This document shows, one piece after another, positions 42,059 through 50,014 of a stretch of 64,000 nt of DNA. The stretch is from Pararhizobium antarcticum (GTDB taxonomy: Bacteria; Pseudomonadota; Alphaproteobacteria; Rhizobiales; Rhizobiaceae): the NCBI RefSeq assembly GCF_001885585.1, contig NZ_LSRP01000129.1, positions 124,001-188,000 of the forward strand, written 5' to 3'. The stretch's first letter is position 1. Every line of letters starts with the position of its first letter. The notes under the pieces were generated by a model. That model searched no databases and was not told the DNA's origin. It was given only the letters and a program-made list of their open reading frames with translations. The translations under genes were made by a program, and so were the position numbers.

Positions 42059-43558
42059 ATGTTGACCAATCGCACGCTCATCGATTTTCAGGGGATCACC
42101 AAGGATTTCGGCGGAACGCGTGCGCTGTCGAATGTCTCGATCGATCTTCGCGAAGGCGAAATCCTGGCTTTGCTCGGCGAAAACGGCGCCGGAAAGTCGA
42201 CGCTGATCAAAACGCTGGCCGGTATCTACAAGCCAGACGCCGGACAGATCCTGTTTCGTGGCGAACCCTATCAGCATCGACCGCCACGGCCCAATGAACG
42301 CCAGCCCGTTGCCTTCATCCACCAGGATCTCGGCCTGATCGAATGGATGACGGTAGGCGAGAATGTCGGCCTGGCGCAGGGTTTTTCGCTGCGCTCGAAG
42401 CTGATCGACTGGCGCGGCACCGAGGAACGGGCCCGCGAGGCCCTGCGCCTCGTCGGTTGCGATTTCGATCCGACGACCCGCGTCCAGGATCTGACGCGCA
42501 CGGAAAAATCGCTGGTGGCCATCGCCCGGGCACTGGCTGTCGAGGCAGACGTGCTTGTGCTGGACGAGCCGACTGCAAGCCTTCCTGCCGATGAAGTCGA
42601 CCGGTTGTTTGATGCGATCCGGCCGCTCAAGGCGCGTGGCGTCGGCATGATCTATGTCTCGCACCGGCTGGACGAGATTTTCCGCATTGCCGACCGTGTT
42701 GCCGTCCTGCGTGATGGCAAGCTGGTCGGCCAGAAACCGGTTTCCGAGACGCGGCCGGCGGAACTGGTCGAGATGATTGTCGGCCGTCCGGCCGACCAGC
42801 TGTTTTCAAAGGCGGAAACCATCCCCGGCGAAACCATTGTCTGCGTCCGCGACATGGTGTGCGCCGGCGCCGGACCGGTTTCCTTCGACGTTCGTCGCGG
42901 TGAACTTCTCGGTCTTGCCGGCCTGCGCGGGGCAGGTCAGGAAATGATCGGCCGGGCGCTGTTCGGCTGCGAGGGTTTTGGCGGGATGGTCACCATTCAT
43001 GGCACGACACCGGATCTTTCAAGCCCGGTCGCCGCAATGGGTTCGGGCGTCGGCCTGATCGCCCGGGACCGCACGGAAGAATCGGTCGCCATGTCGCTGT
43101 CCCTGCGGGAGAATACCTTCCTCAATCCGGGCGCATCCGGGCGAACGCTGTTTTCGTTCCTCTCTCCTGCCAAGGAGGCCGAGAAGGCGCGGATTATCGG
43201 CGCCAGCGTCGGTCTGCGCCCCAACAACCAGAGCCTGCCGATCGAGGCGCTGTCCGGCGGCAACCAGCAGAAGGTCGTGGTTGCCCGCTGGCTGGTCACC
43301 GGCCGCAAGCTTTTGATCGCGGAAGATCCGACGGCTGGCGTCGATGTCGGCGCCAAGGCCGAGATCTACCGGCTGATCGCCCAGGCCGTGGAGGCGGGAC
43401 TTGCCGTGATCGTCGTCTCCACGGATTTTGAAGAAATCGCACATATCTGCCACCGCGCGCTGGTGTTTTCGCGTGGCCGGATCGTCCGTGAACTGACGGG
43501 GTCCGCCCTGACGGTTCAGTCGGTGATCACGGCGGCGTCGGCATCGGAAGCGGCCTGA
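42059..43558 (+). CDS. CUT2-type sugar ABC transporter ATP-binding protein
   Basis: This 499-residue tandem ATPase has Walker A GENGAGKSTLIKTLAG in the first half. The first signature region is unusual, LTRTEKSLVAIARAL, with little left of the C-loop; Walker [13 protein letters not shown] is intact. The second half has a degenerate P-loop (LAGLRGAGQEMIG) and an intact LSGGNQQKVVVARWL. GGGAGGAGC precedes the ATG. It is the first gene of an operator-controlled sugar importer, probably for a gluconate-related compound. Confidence 0.92.
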   Translation: MLTNRTLIDFQGITKDFGGTRALSNVSIDLREGEILALLGENGAGKSTLIKTLAGIYKPDAGQILFRGEPYQHRPPRPNERQPVAFIHQDLGLIEWMTVGENVGLAQGFSLRSKLIDWRGTEERAREALRLVGCDFDPTTRVQDLTRTEKSLVAIARALAVEADVLVLDEPTASLPADEVDRLFDAIRPLKARGVGMIYVSHRLDEIFRIADRVAVLRDGKLVGQKPVSETRPAELVEMIVGRPADQLFSKAETIPGETIVCVRDMVCAGAGPVSFDVRRGELLGLAGLRGAGQEMIGRALFGCEGFGGMVTIHGTTPDLSSPVAAMGSGVGLIARDRTEESVAMSLSLRENTFLNPGASGRTLFSFLSPAKEAEKARIIGASVGLRPNNQSLPIEALSGGNQQKVVVARWLVTGRKLLIAEDPTAGVDVGAKAEIYRLIAQAVEAGLAVIVVSTDFEEIAHICHRALVFSRGRIVRELTGSALTVQSVITAASASEAA

Positions 43559-43570
43559 AGGGAGAAACCC

Positions 43571-44614
43571 ATGCAATCCATTGAATCCACGGCACTCGAG
43601 CCGACGCGTGCCGAGCTATCCGGCCTGACGCCGGGCCAGAAGATCATCCGCTTCATCCCGGTCTACGGCCTGGTCATCCTGATGGTCTCCCTGATCGTGC
43701 TGTTCTCGATCCTCCTGCCGAACACGTTTCCGACCTTGCTGAACCTGCGGTCGATCGTCTCCGACAAGGCGATCATCGCGCTGTTGTCGCTCGCGGCGAT
43801 GATCCCGATGGCGTCCGGCCGCATCGACCTGACGGTCGGCTACGGCATCGTGCTCTGGCATATCCTGGCGATCAGCCTGCAGACCATGTATGGCGTGCCA
43901 TGGCCGCTTGCGGTGCTGATCGTGCTGGTGCTGGGCGCGCTGACAGGCTTTCTCAACGGGTTGCTGGTCGAGATCGCCCGGATCGATTCCTTCATCGCGA
44001 CGCTGGGAACGGGCACTGTTCTCTATGCTCTGGCGCTCTGGCACACCGGCGGCCGGCAGGTTGTCGGCGTGTTACCGGACGGGTTCTACGCCCTGAACGG
44101 TACGATGATTTTCGGCCTGCCAATCACCGGCTTTTATGTTCTGGGGCTGGCAATCGCGCTTTGGCTGATCCTCGAATATCTGCCGATCGGCCGCTACGTC
44201 TATGCCATCGGCGCCAATCCGAAAGCCGCGGCGCTGAACGGCATTCCGGTTCGCCGCTTCGTCATGGGTGCCTTCATTTCATCGGGTCTGCTCGCAGCCC
44301 TTGCCGGCGTCCTTCTGGCATCCAAGCTGCGCATCGGTCAGGCGAGCGTCGGTCTCGAATATCTGCTGCCGGCGCTGGTTGGCGCCTTCCTCGGTTCGAC
44401 CACGATCAAGCCCGGTCGGGTCAATGTCTGGGGCACGATGACCGGCGTCGTGATCCTTGCAGTCGGCATTTCCGGCATCCAGCAGTTTGGCGGCTCCTTC
44501 TTCGTGGAACCGCTGTTCAACGGCGTAACGCTTCTCGTGGCCATCGGCATTGCCGGTTACGCCCAGAGGCGCCGCGGCACGGTTTCGAAGGCTCCGCCGG
44601 TACAGGGAAAATGA
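43571..44614 (+). CDS. CUT2-type sugar ABC transporter permease
   Basis: This 347-residue RbsC-like permease has a long polar N-terminal tail (about 30 residues) before TM1 (FIPVYGLVILMVSLIVLFSI). It includes MIPMASGRIDLTVGYGIVLW and the family loop LEYLLPALVGAFLGSTTIKP. It is the only permease in this operon, so it likely works as a homodimer, unlike the paired permeases at 6.0-8.0 kb. It starts 12 bases after the ATPase gene with a GAAGGGAG site. Confidence 0.92.
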   Translation: MQSIESTALEPTRAELSGLTPGQKIIRFIPVYGLVILMVSLIVLFSILLPNTFPTLLNLRSIVSDKAIIALLSLAAMIPMASGRIDLTVGYGIVLWHILAISLQTMYGVPWPLAVLIVLVLGALTGFLNGLLVEIARIDSFIATLGTGTVLYALALWHTGGRQVVGVLPDGFYALNGTMIFGLPITGFYVLGLAIALWLILEYLPIGRYVYAIGANPKAAALNGIPVRRFVMGAFISSGLLAALAGVLLASKLRIGQASVGLEYLLPALVGAFLGSTTIKPGRVNVWGTMTGVVILAVGISGIQQFGGSFFVEPLFNGVTLLVAIGIAGYAQRRRGTVSKAPPVQGK

Positions 44615-44663
44615 GGGCCGGCGGGCCTGGACGATCAATCATCATTCAACGGGAGGAACGACC

Positions 44664-45764
44664 ATGAAACGCAGAACAATCTTGCAGATGTCCATCGCCA
44701 TGATGGCGCTGATCGCGGCAGGCCCGGCGCTTGCCGATCCGATGGCAGACGCCAAGGCGGTCGTCGAGAAGTATGCCGGCCGCGTCACCACCTGGGATGG
44801 ACCGAAGGAAAGCCCGAAGGCGCAGGAAGGCAAGACCATCGTCGTGCTCGCTGGCGACCTGAAAAACGGCGGCATTCTCGGCGTCACCACCGGTGTCGAG
44901 GAAGCCGCAGCCGCCATCGGCTGGGAGGTCAAGGTTCTCGACGGTGCCGGCTCGATCGGTGGCCGCACGGCGGCCTTCGGCCAGGCCATGGCGCTGAAAC
45001 CGGCCGGTATCATCATCAATGGCTTCGATGCTGTCGAGCAGGCGCCGGCGATGGCCGACGCCAAGGCTGCCGGCATTCCGCTGGTTGCCTGGCACGCCGG
45101 CCCGACGATCGGCCCGGATGAAGCAAACGGCCTGTTCGCCAATGTTTCGACCGATGCCATGGAAGTCTCGAAGGCCGCAGCCGACTGGGCCTATGTTGAT
45201 GCCAAGGGCAAGCCGGGCGTGGTGATCTTCACCGATTCGACCTATGCGATCGCCATCGCCAAGGCCGACCGGATGAAGGAGGAAATCGAGGCCCTTGGCG
45301 GCAAGGTGCTCGAGTATGTCGACACGCCGATCGCCGAAACATCGCAGCGCATGCCGTTGCTGACCACCTCGCTCCTGCAGCGCTACGGTGACGAATGGAC
45401 ACATTCGCTGGCAATCAACGACCTGTATTTCGACTTCATGGGTCCGGCGCTTGCCGCGGCCGGCAAGGGCGGCGCGGATGCGCCGATCAACGTCGCTGCC
45501 GGTGACGGCTCGGAATCGGCCTATCAGCGCATTCGCGCCGGCCAGTTCCAGAAGGTCACGGTCGCCGAGCCGCTCAACCTGCAGGGCTGGCAGCTTGTCG
45601 ACGAGCTGAACCGCGCCTTTGCCGGCGAAAAATGGTCCGGCTATCTCTCGCCGCTGCATGTGGTCACATCCGACAATGTCGAGTTCGATGGCGGTCCGAA
45701 GAACACCTTCGACCCGGACAATGGCTACCGCGACGAATACAAGAAGCTCTGGGGCAAGATGTAG
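44664..45764 (+). CDS. Sugar ABC transporter periplasmic binding protein
   Basis: This 366-residue protein has signal peptide MKRRTILQMSIAMMALIAAG, cleaved near ALA-DPM. The mature Peripla_BP_4 domain has KTIVVLAGDLKNGGILGVTT, INGFDAVEQAPAMADAKAAG and VNVAAGDGSES-like hinge residues (INVAAGDGSESAYQRI). GGGAGGAACGACC precedes the ATG. It is the ligand-binding partner of the two preceding genes. Ligand unknown; the operator points to gluconate, idonate or a ketogluconate. Confidence 0.9.
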   Translation: MKRRTILQMSIAMMALIAAGPALADPMADAKAVVEKYAGRVTTWDGPKESPKAQEGKTIVVLAGDLKNGGILGVTTGVEEAAAAIGWEVKVLDGAGSIGGRTAAFGQAMALKPAGIIINGFDAVEQAPAMADAKAAGIPLVAWHAGPTIGPDEANGLFANVSTDAMEVSKAAADWAYVDAKGKPGVVIFTDSTYAIAIAKADRMKEEIEALGGKVLEYVDTPIAETSQRMPLLTTSLLQRYGDEWTHSLAINDLYFDFMGPALAAAGKGGADAPINVAAGDGSESAYQRIRAGQFQKVTVAEPLNLQGWQLVDELNRAFAGEKWSGYLSPLHVVTSDNVEFDGGPKNTFDPDNGYRDEYKKLWGKM

Positions 45765-45776
45765 TCCTCCCGGAAG

Positions 45777-45800
45777 GGAGGCGTCTCAAACGGCGCCTCC
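45777..45800 (+). terminator. Hairpin after the sugar ABC operon, no T-run
   Basis: GGAGGCG (45777-45783) pairs with CGCCTCC (45794-45800) 12 bases after the binding-protein stop. With no U-tract it may be an attenuating or mRNA-stabilising hairpin rather than a strong terminator. The next small gene lies just beyond. Confidence 0.5.
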
Positions 45801-45839
45801 ACGCCACTCCTCCCTGATTTCATCGCTGAAAGCCTAACC

Positions 45840-46178
45840 ATGATCATTCGTTACGCCCTGTTCGAAGGGGAAATCCATGCCGGCCGGGAAGCCGATTTCC
45901 GGGCCTATGTCAAGGAACAGCTGGTGCCCCTATGGACACGCTTTCCGGGGGCCGAGGAAGTCCGGGTGCTGGACGGTACCGATCGCGACGAGGGCGCTCC
46001 GAAATTCGCAATGGCGCTTGCGATCCGCTACCCGGACATGGCGGCCTGTGAAAAAGCCCTGCAATCGGATGTGCGTTTCAAGAGTCGCGAGGTTACAGCG
46101 GGCCTGTTGACCATGTTTACCGGCAAGGTGCATCACCACGTCTTCGACGCCAACCAGTATCCGGTTTCCGGAACCTGA
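45840..46178 (+). CDS. Small dimeric alpha-beta barrel-like protein
   Basis: This 112-residue protein starts MIIRYALFEGEIHAGREADF and contains FAMALAIRYPDMAACEKALQ and LLTMFTGKVHHHVFDANQY. The alternating beta-alpha pattern and the His-rich end resemble EthD/Dabb ferredoxin-like stress proteins. Its location downstream of the sugar operon, on the same strand, suggests a role linked to that substrate, perhaps as a mutarotase-like or lyase-like helper. No named family is certain. It converges with the acyltransferase gene. Confidence 0.7.
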   Translation: MIIRYALFEGEIHAGREADFRAYVKEQLVPLWTRFPGAEEVRVLDGTDRDEGAPKFAMALAIRYPDMAACEKALQSDVRFKSREVTAGLLTMFTGKVHHHVFDANQYPVSGT

Positions 46179-46193
46179 AACCAGCCGCTGCAA

Positions 46194-47180
46194 TTACAGA
46201 GCGCTGTCGAGAAAATACCATTGATCGAGATTGGCGCGGATGACCGGTTCAATCACCGCATTCAGGGCGGTCACATCGGCCAGCAATTGCGCCGCCGACG
46301 TGGGCCCGGGGTGCAGCTCAATGGCAGGCAGGGCATAAAATGCAAAGCGGGCACTGTCGCCTTGGCGGATCGTATAGACGGGGCAGATCCGCGCACCGGT
46401 CCTGCGGGCGAGCCGGACGACCAGCCCGAGATTTCCGCCGAGGTGCGGCGGGCGATCGAAAAACGGCCCTCTGATCTTTCCACGAAAACCCTCATCACAG
46501 AAGATGCTGACGATGCCGCCATCCTGCAGTCGCTGCAGCATCGGCCGCACGCCAGCCCGTCCTGGCTCAATGAGATCGGCCCCGGCCTGCCGGCGGATAT
46601 GGCTGGCGATCCAGCGCCGGGCCGAACTGCGCGGCGGGTCATAACTGATGCCCGGCACAAGGCCGGCGCCGGTGACAACAGAGGTGATCAGTTCCCAGTT
46701 TCCCAGATGCAGGCCGATGAGGATCACTGGCCCCTTTCCTGCGGCGTCGCGCAAGTGCTCGATGCCATTCTGCTCCACGCGCCTTGCGTCCGCTGCCATG
46801 CGGCGAACGACGGAAAACTCGGTCATCAATCGTCCCTGGTTTTTCCAGTTGCGCGCAAGCAGCGCTTCATGCCCGACTTTTGATTCCGTTGGCAGTAACC
46901 GTTTCAGATTGTTACGCGCCTTCTTGATCGCGCCCTTGTGCCAACGCGGCATGGCAAAGCGCCCGAGGCGTGCACCAATGCCAGAGCAAGCATCAGCGGG
47001 TAGTAGCTTCATGCCATAGAAGAGGGCAACTTCACCCACATCCTGCAAAGTGCTGCCGAAGGGAGGGCAGCTGCCGGACCGACCCCGTTTGATCGCGGAC
47101 ACAGCCCGTTTGTACGAGGTGGTTGCCGGCGTCTGCAGCTTTGTCGAAGACGTCCGTCTTCTGTCCGTCTGGCCGATCAT
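46194..47180 (-). CDS. Lipid A biosynthesis-type (LpxL/HtrB) acyltransferase
   Basis: This 328-residue lysophospholipid acyltransferase-fold protein has catalytic GLHLGNWELI (H-x4-E) near residue 157 and the later motif SIFCDEGFRGKIRGPFFDRP, as in late lipid A acyltransferases. The first 55 residues are basic and lack the usual clear membrane anchor, although LFYGMKLLPADACSGIGA could be membrane-associated. It is transcribed right after a P450 gene (17 bases apart), which suggests an acyl chain that is also oxidised. Substrate unproven. Confidence 0.82.
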   Translation of the reverse strand: MIGQTDRRRTSSTKLQTPATTSYKRAVSAIKRGRSGSCPPFGSTLQDVGEVALFYGMKLLPADACSGIGARLGRFAMPRWHKGAIKKARNNLKRLLPTESKVGHEALLARNWKNQGRLMTEFSVVRRMAADARRVEQNGIEHLRDAAGKGPVILIGLHLGNWELITSVVTGAGLVPGISYDPPRSSARRWIASHIRRQAGADLIEPGRAGVRPMLQRLQDGGIVSIFCDEGFRGKIRGPFFDRPPHLGGNLGLVVRLARRTGARICPVYTIRQGDSARFAFYALPAIELHPGPTSAAQLLADVTALNAVIEPVIRANLDQWYFLDSAL

Positions 47181-47197
47181 GATAGTTTAGCTTCCGT

Positions 47198-48607
47198 TCA
47201 GCGGCGATGCACGGTGACCGGCAGGCCTCCGCGTGGCCGCAATGTAAGGCGGCATTGTGGCTCAACGCGGGCGTCTTCGGCGACCCTGACCTTGAAACGC
47301 TGGGCAATGATTGCGAGGCACAGGATCGATTCGGTCATCCCGAACTGCAGGCCGGGGCAGACACGGGGACCGCTGGCAAACGGAATGTAGCTGTAGGGGA
47401 TCGGCTTCCGGCCGCCCAGAAACCGTTCCGGTTTGAACAGATTGGCATCCTTGAAGAAGGCTTCCGTCCGGTGCAGCAGCCATGGCACGATGAGGATCAG
47501 CGATGCCGGCTTGACGTCGATATCGCCGATCCGGTCGGCGGCAGTTGCCTGCCGCGCCAGGATGGGGACCGGCGGATAGAGCCTTAGCGTTTCCTCGATC
47601 ACGGCCCGGCACCATTCGAGTTTCGGCACGTCGTCGAGTGTCGGCACCTTGCCGCCGCAGACCCGCTCGATCTCCTCATGCACCGATTTCTCGACCCAGG
47701 GCGCCCGCGACAGCAGGTACCAGGCCCAGGTGAGGGTGGCGGCTGTCGTTTCATGTCCTGCCATGAAAATGGTCGCCGCCTCGTTGCGCAGGGCGACGAC
47801 ATCGAGTTTCAGTTCGGGATTGCGGCTCTGGCGCCGCACAAGAAGTTCGACCATGGAGTTGTTGTCGCCGCGCCCGGCGAGATGATCCTCGACAACCTTG
47901 TCGATGATGCCGTGGATGCGCTTGACCGAGCGGCGCAGTTTTGGCGTTCGCAGCACCGGCAGGCCTTCGTCGAAGCCAAGGAAATAGCCGATATTGATCG
48001 AATCGATCAGCGACTGGTAGCTGGTGAAGCCCTCCGTGACGGCATTTGCCGCATCCTCGCCGAGGTCGTTGCCGAAGACGCTGCGGGAAATGATTTCCGC
48101 CGTCAGCCCTGCCATCTCGTAGAGAGCGTTGACGCTGGCGCCATCCGGCATATCGTTCCAGCGCTGCACCAGTTCGGTGGATGTGGTCTCCATAATCTTG
48201 CCGAAAGCGGGCACGCGGTTCTTGTGGACGATGTCATTGACCAGCGGTCGCCGTTGTTTCCAGGTCTCGCCATCGGAGATGAACAGGCCGTCGCCCAGCA
48301 GGAATTCCAGGGCCCGGCGCATCTGCGGCGATTTGCGCTCGAAATTCTCGTGCCGGGTCGCCACCACATATTTGATCGCTTCCGGGGAATTGACGATGAC
48401 GATCTGCCGGCCAAGCAGCTTCATCGACGAGACGCGGTTGGTGTAGTCGTTCTTGCGCCAGATCGACAGGAAGTCGTGTCGCGCCTTCAGGATCAGGTTG
48501 AGCGGTCGGCCGGGTTTGCCCCGGTAGACGTCCGCATGCGCCGGCTCGAGCGTATCCGCGCCGCGCTTTTCGATGATGTCAGTCGTTTGCCGAAAACTCG
48601 CAAACAT
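47198..48607 (-). CDS. Cytochrome P450
   Basis: This 469-residue soluble P450 has the I-helix oxygen-binding AGHETT (283-288), the ExxR pair E339/R342 in EETLRLYPP, and the PERF segment. The heme loop FASGPRVCPG places the axial ligand at Cys417. The long-chain-hydroxylase-like layout (FKPERFLG, RRPLVNDIVHKNRVPAF) resembles CYP4/CYP102-type fatty acid hydroxylases more than camphor-type P450s. I start at the ATG 48607; a longer frame runs into the structured leader. No ferredoxin or reductase is nearby. It forms a pair with the acyltransferase. Confidence 0.9.
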   Translation of the reverse strand: MFASFRQTTDIIEKRGADTLEPAHADVYRGKPGRPLNLILKARHDFLSIWRKNDYTNRVSSMKLLGRQIVIVNSPEAIKYVVATRHENFERKSPQMRRALEFLLGDGLFISDGETWKQRRPLVNDIVHKNRVPAFGKIMETTSTELVQRWNDMPDGASVNALYEMAGLTAEIISRSVFGNDLGEDAANAVTEGFTSYQSLIDSINIGYFLGFDEGLPVLRTPKLRRSVKRIHGIIDKVVEDHLAGRGDNNSMVELLVRRQSRNPELKLDVVALRNEAATIFMAGHETTAATLTWAWYLLSRAPWVEKSVHEEIERVCGGKVPTLDDVPKLEWCRAVIEETLRLYPPVPILARQATAADRIGDIDVKPASLILIVPWLLHRTEAFFKDANLFKPERFLGGRKPIPYSYIPFASGPRVCPGLQFGMTESILCLAIIAQRFKVRVAEDARVEPQCRLTLRPRGGLPVTVHRR

Positions 48608-48628
48608 GATCCGGCTGCCCCAGCAAGA

Positions 48629-48696
48629 CGGGACATCACGCGGTCCCGACAGAATTTCTTTGCACCCCGGATAGCAGCAAATGGCTGTGGTGCAAA
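48629..48696 (-). promoter_or_regulatory. Structured leader/operator region of the P450 gene
   Basis: Two inverted repeats lie 22-90 bases upstream of the P450 start. CGGGAC (48629-48634) pairs with GTCCCG (48643-48648). TTTGCACC (48659-48666) pairs with GGTGCAAA (48689-48696), enclosing a CAGC/GCTG stem. The outer repeat could be a repressor operator; together they could fold in the mRNA. Confidence 0.55.
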
Positions 48697-48709
48697 TTCT
48701 TTCCTGCAA

Positions 48710-48740
48710 CAAAAAACCCGCCGCAGGATACGGCAGGTTT
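48710..48740 (-). terminator. Terminator after the aminotransferase gene
   Basis: On the minus strand AAACCTGCCG pairs with CGGCGGG (one G-U pair) across a 7-base loop and runs into TTTTTTG. It ends the lysine-catabolic operon 26 bases after the aminotransferase stop. Confidence 0.78.
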
Positions 48741-48766
48741 CGACGTCGCAGCGGTGTTTCCGTGCT

Positions 48767-49999
48767 TCAGCGGAGTGCGGCGCAAGCCTTTGCTATCCGC
48801 TCCAGCGCGACGGCCAGTTCGGCTTCGGATGTTGCATAGGAAATCCGGAAGAACGGCGACAGACCAAAGGCCGAGCCGGGCACGACCGCGACATGGGCAT
48901 CGTCGAGCAGGTAGGCGCAGAAATCGGTGTCCGTGTCGATCCGCCTGCCGGATGGCGTTGTCTTGCCGAGCATGCCGGCACAGCCGGAATAGGTATAGAA
49001 GGCCCCTTCCGGCACGCGGCAATCGAGACCCTCGATCGCATTCAGGCCTGCGACGACCAGATCACGGCGATGCTGGAAGCTGGCCGTCCGCTCCTTTAGA
49101 AAATCCTGCGGCCCGTTGAGGGCGGCTGCGGCTGCGGCCTGGCTGATCGAACTGGGGCAGGATGTCGCCTGGCTCTGGACGACCGCCATGGCCTTGATCA
49201 GCGCGCGCGGCCCGCCGGCATAGCCGATCCGCCAGCCGGTCATGGCATAGGCCTTCGATACGCCGTTGACCGTCAGCGTCCTGTCCTTCAGGCGGGGCTC
49301 GATTGCTGCCGGGGTGACGAACGCGAAATCGTCATAGACGATATGCTCATACATATCGTCGACCAGCAGCCAGACATGCGGGTGGCGCAGAAGCACCTCG
49401 AGAAGCGGGCGGTAATCGGCAGCGCTGTAGGCGGCGCCGGACGGGTTCGAGGGTGAATTCAGCATGACCCAGCGGGTCTTCGGGGTGATGGCGGCTTCCA
49501 GCTGTTCTGCGGTGAGCCGGAACCCGGCCTCGGCCTGGCAGGCGACGAGCACCGGCCGGCCCTCGGCGATCTGGACGATGTCGGAATAGGACGTCCAGTA
49601 GGGTGTCGGGATGATCACCTCGTCGCCTTGGTTGAGCGTCGCCATCATGGCGTTGAAGAGGATCTGCTTGGCACCCGTCGCGACGGTGATTTCATCCAGT
49701 TCATAGGAAACCCTGTTTTCCCGGATGAATTTCTCGCGGATGGCCTGCTTCAGTTCGGGCGTCCCGTCGAGGGCGGTATATTTGGTCTTGCCGCTTCGGA
49801 TGGCCTCCGATGCCGCGTCCTTGATATGATCGGGCGTGTCGAAATCCGGCTCGCCGGCGCCGAGGATGATCACCGGCTTGCCGTCGCGCTTCATGGCCTG
49901 CGCCCGGGCGCCGATCTTGAGGATTTCCGAAACACCGATCGCGGAGATCCGCGAGGCGGGCGCAAAGCCCGCCTCCTCAACCGTGCTGTTGATGGTCAT
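48767..49999 (-). CDS. PLP-dependent class I/II aminotransferase (2-aminoadipate/aspartate type)
   Basis: This 410-residue fold-type I enzyme has the cofactor Lys249 in VNGVSKAYAMTGWRIGY. Substrate residues lie in AGEPDFDTPDHI, NSPSNPSGAAYS and FFRISYATSE. By sequence alone it is an AspAT-like enzyme of the subgroup Ib. Its place after amaB, D-2-hydroxyglutarate dehydrogenase and hglS makes 2-aminoadipate to 2-oxoadipate the best-supported reaction. ATG at 49999 is preferred over a GTG three bases upstream. It is the last gene of the operon. Confidence 0.88.
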   Translation of the reverse strand: MTINSTVEEAGFAPASRISAIGVSEILKIGARAQAMKRDGKPVIILGAGEPDFDTPDHIKDAASEAIRSGKTKYTALDGTPELKQAIREKFIRENRVSYELDEITVATGAKQILFNAMMATLNQGDEVIIPTPYWTSYSDIVQIAEGRPVLVACQAEAGFRLTAEQLEAAITPKTRWVMLNSPSNPSGAAYSAADYRPLLEVLLRHPHVWLLVDDMYEHIVYDDFAFVTPAAIEPRLKDRTLTVNGVSKAYAMTGWRIGYAGGPRALIKAMAVVQSQATSCPSSISQAAAAAALNGPQDFLKERTASFQHRRDLVVAGLNAIEGLDCRVPEGAFYTYSGCAGMLGKTTPSGRRIDTDTDFCAYLLDDAHVAVVPGSAFGLSPFFRISYATSEAELAVALERIAKACAALR

Positions 50000-50014
50000 C
50001 ACAGGTCCTGTCGA

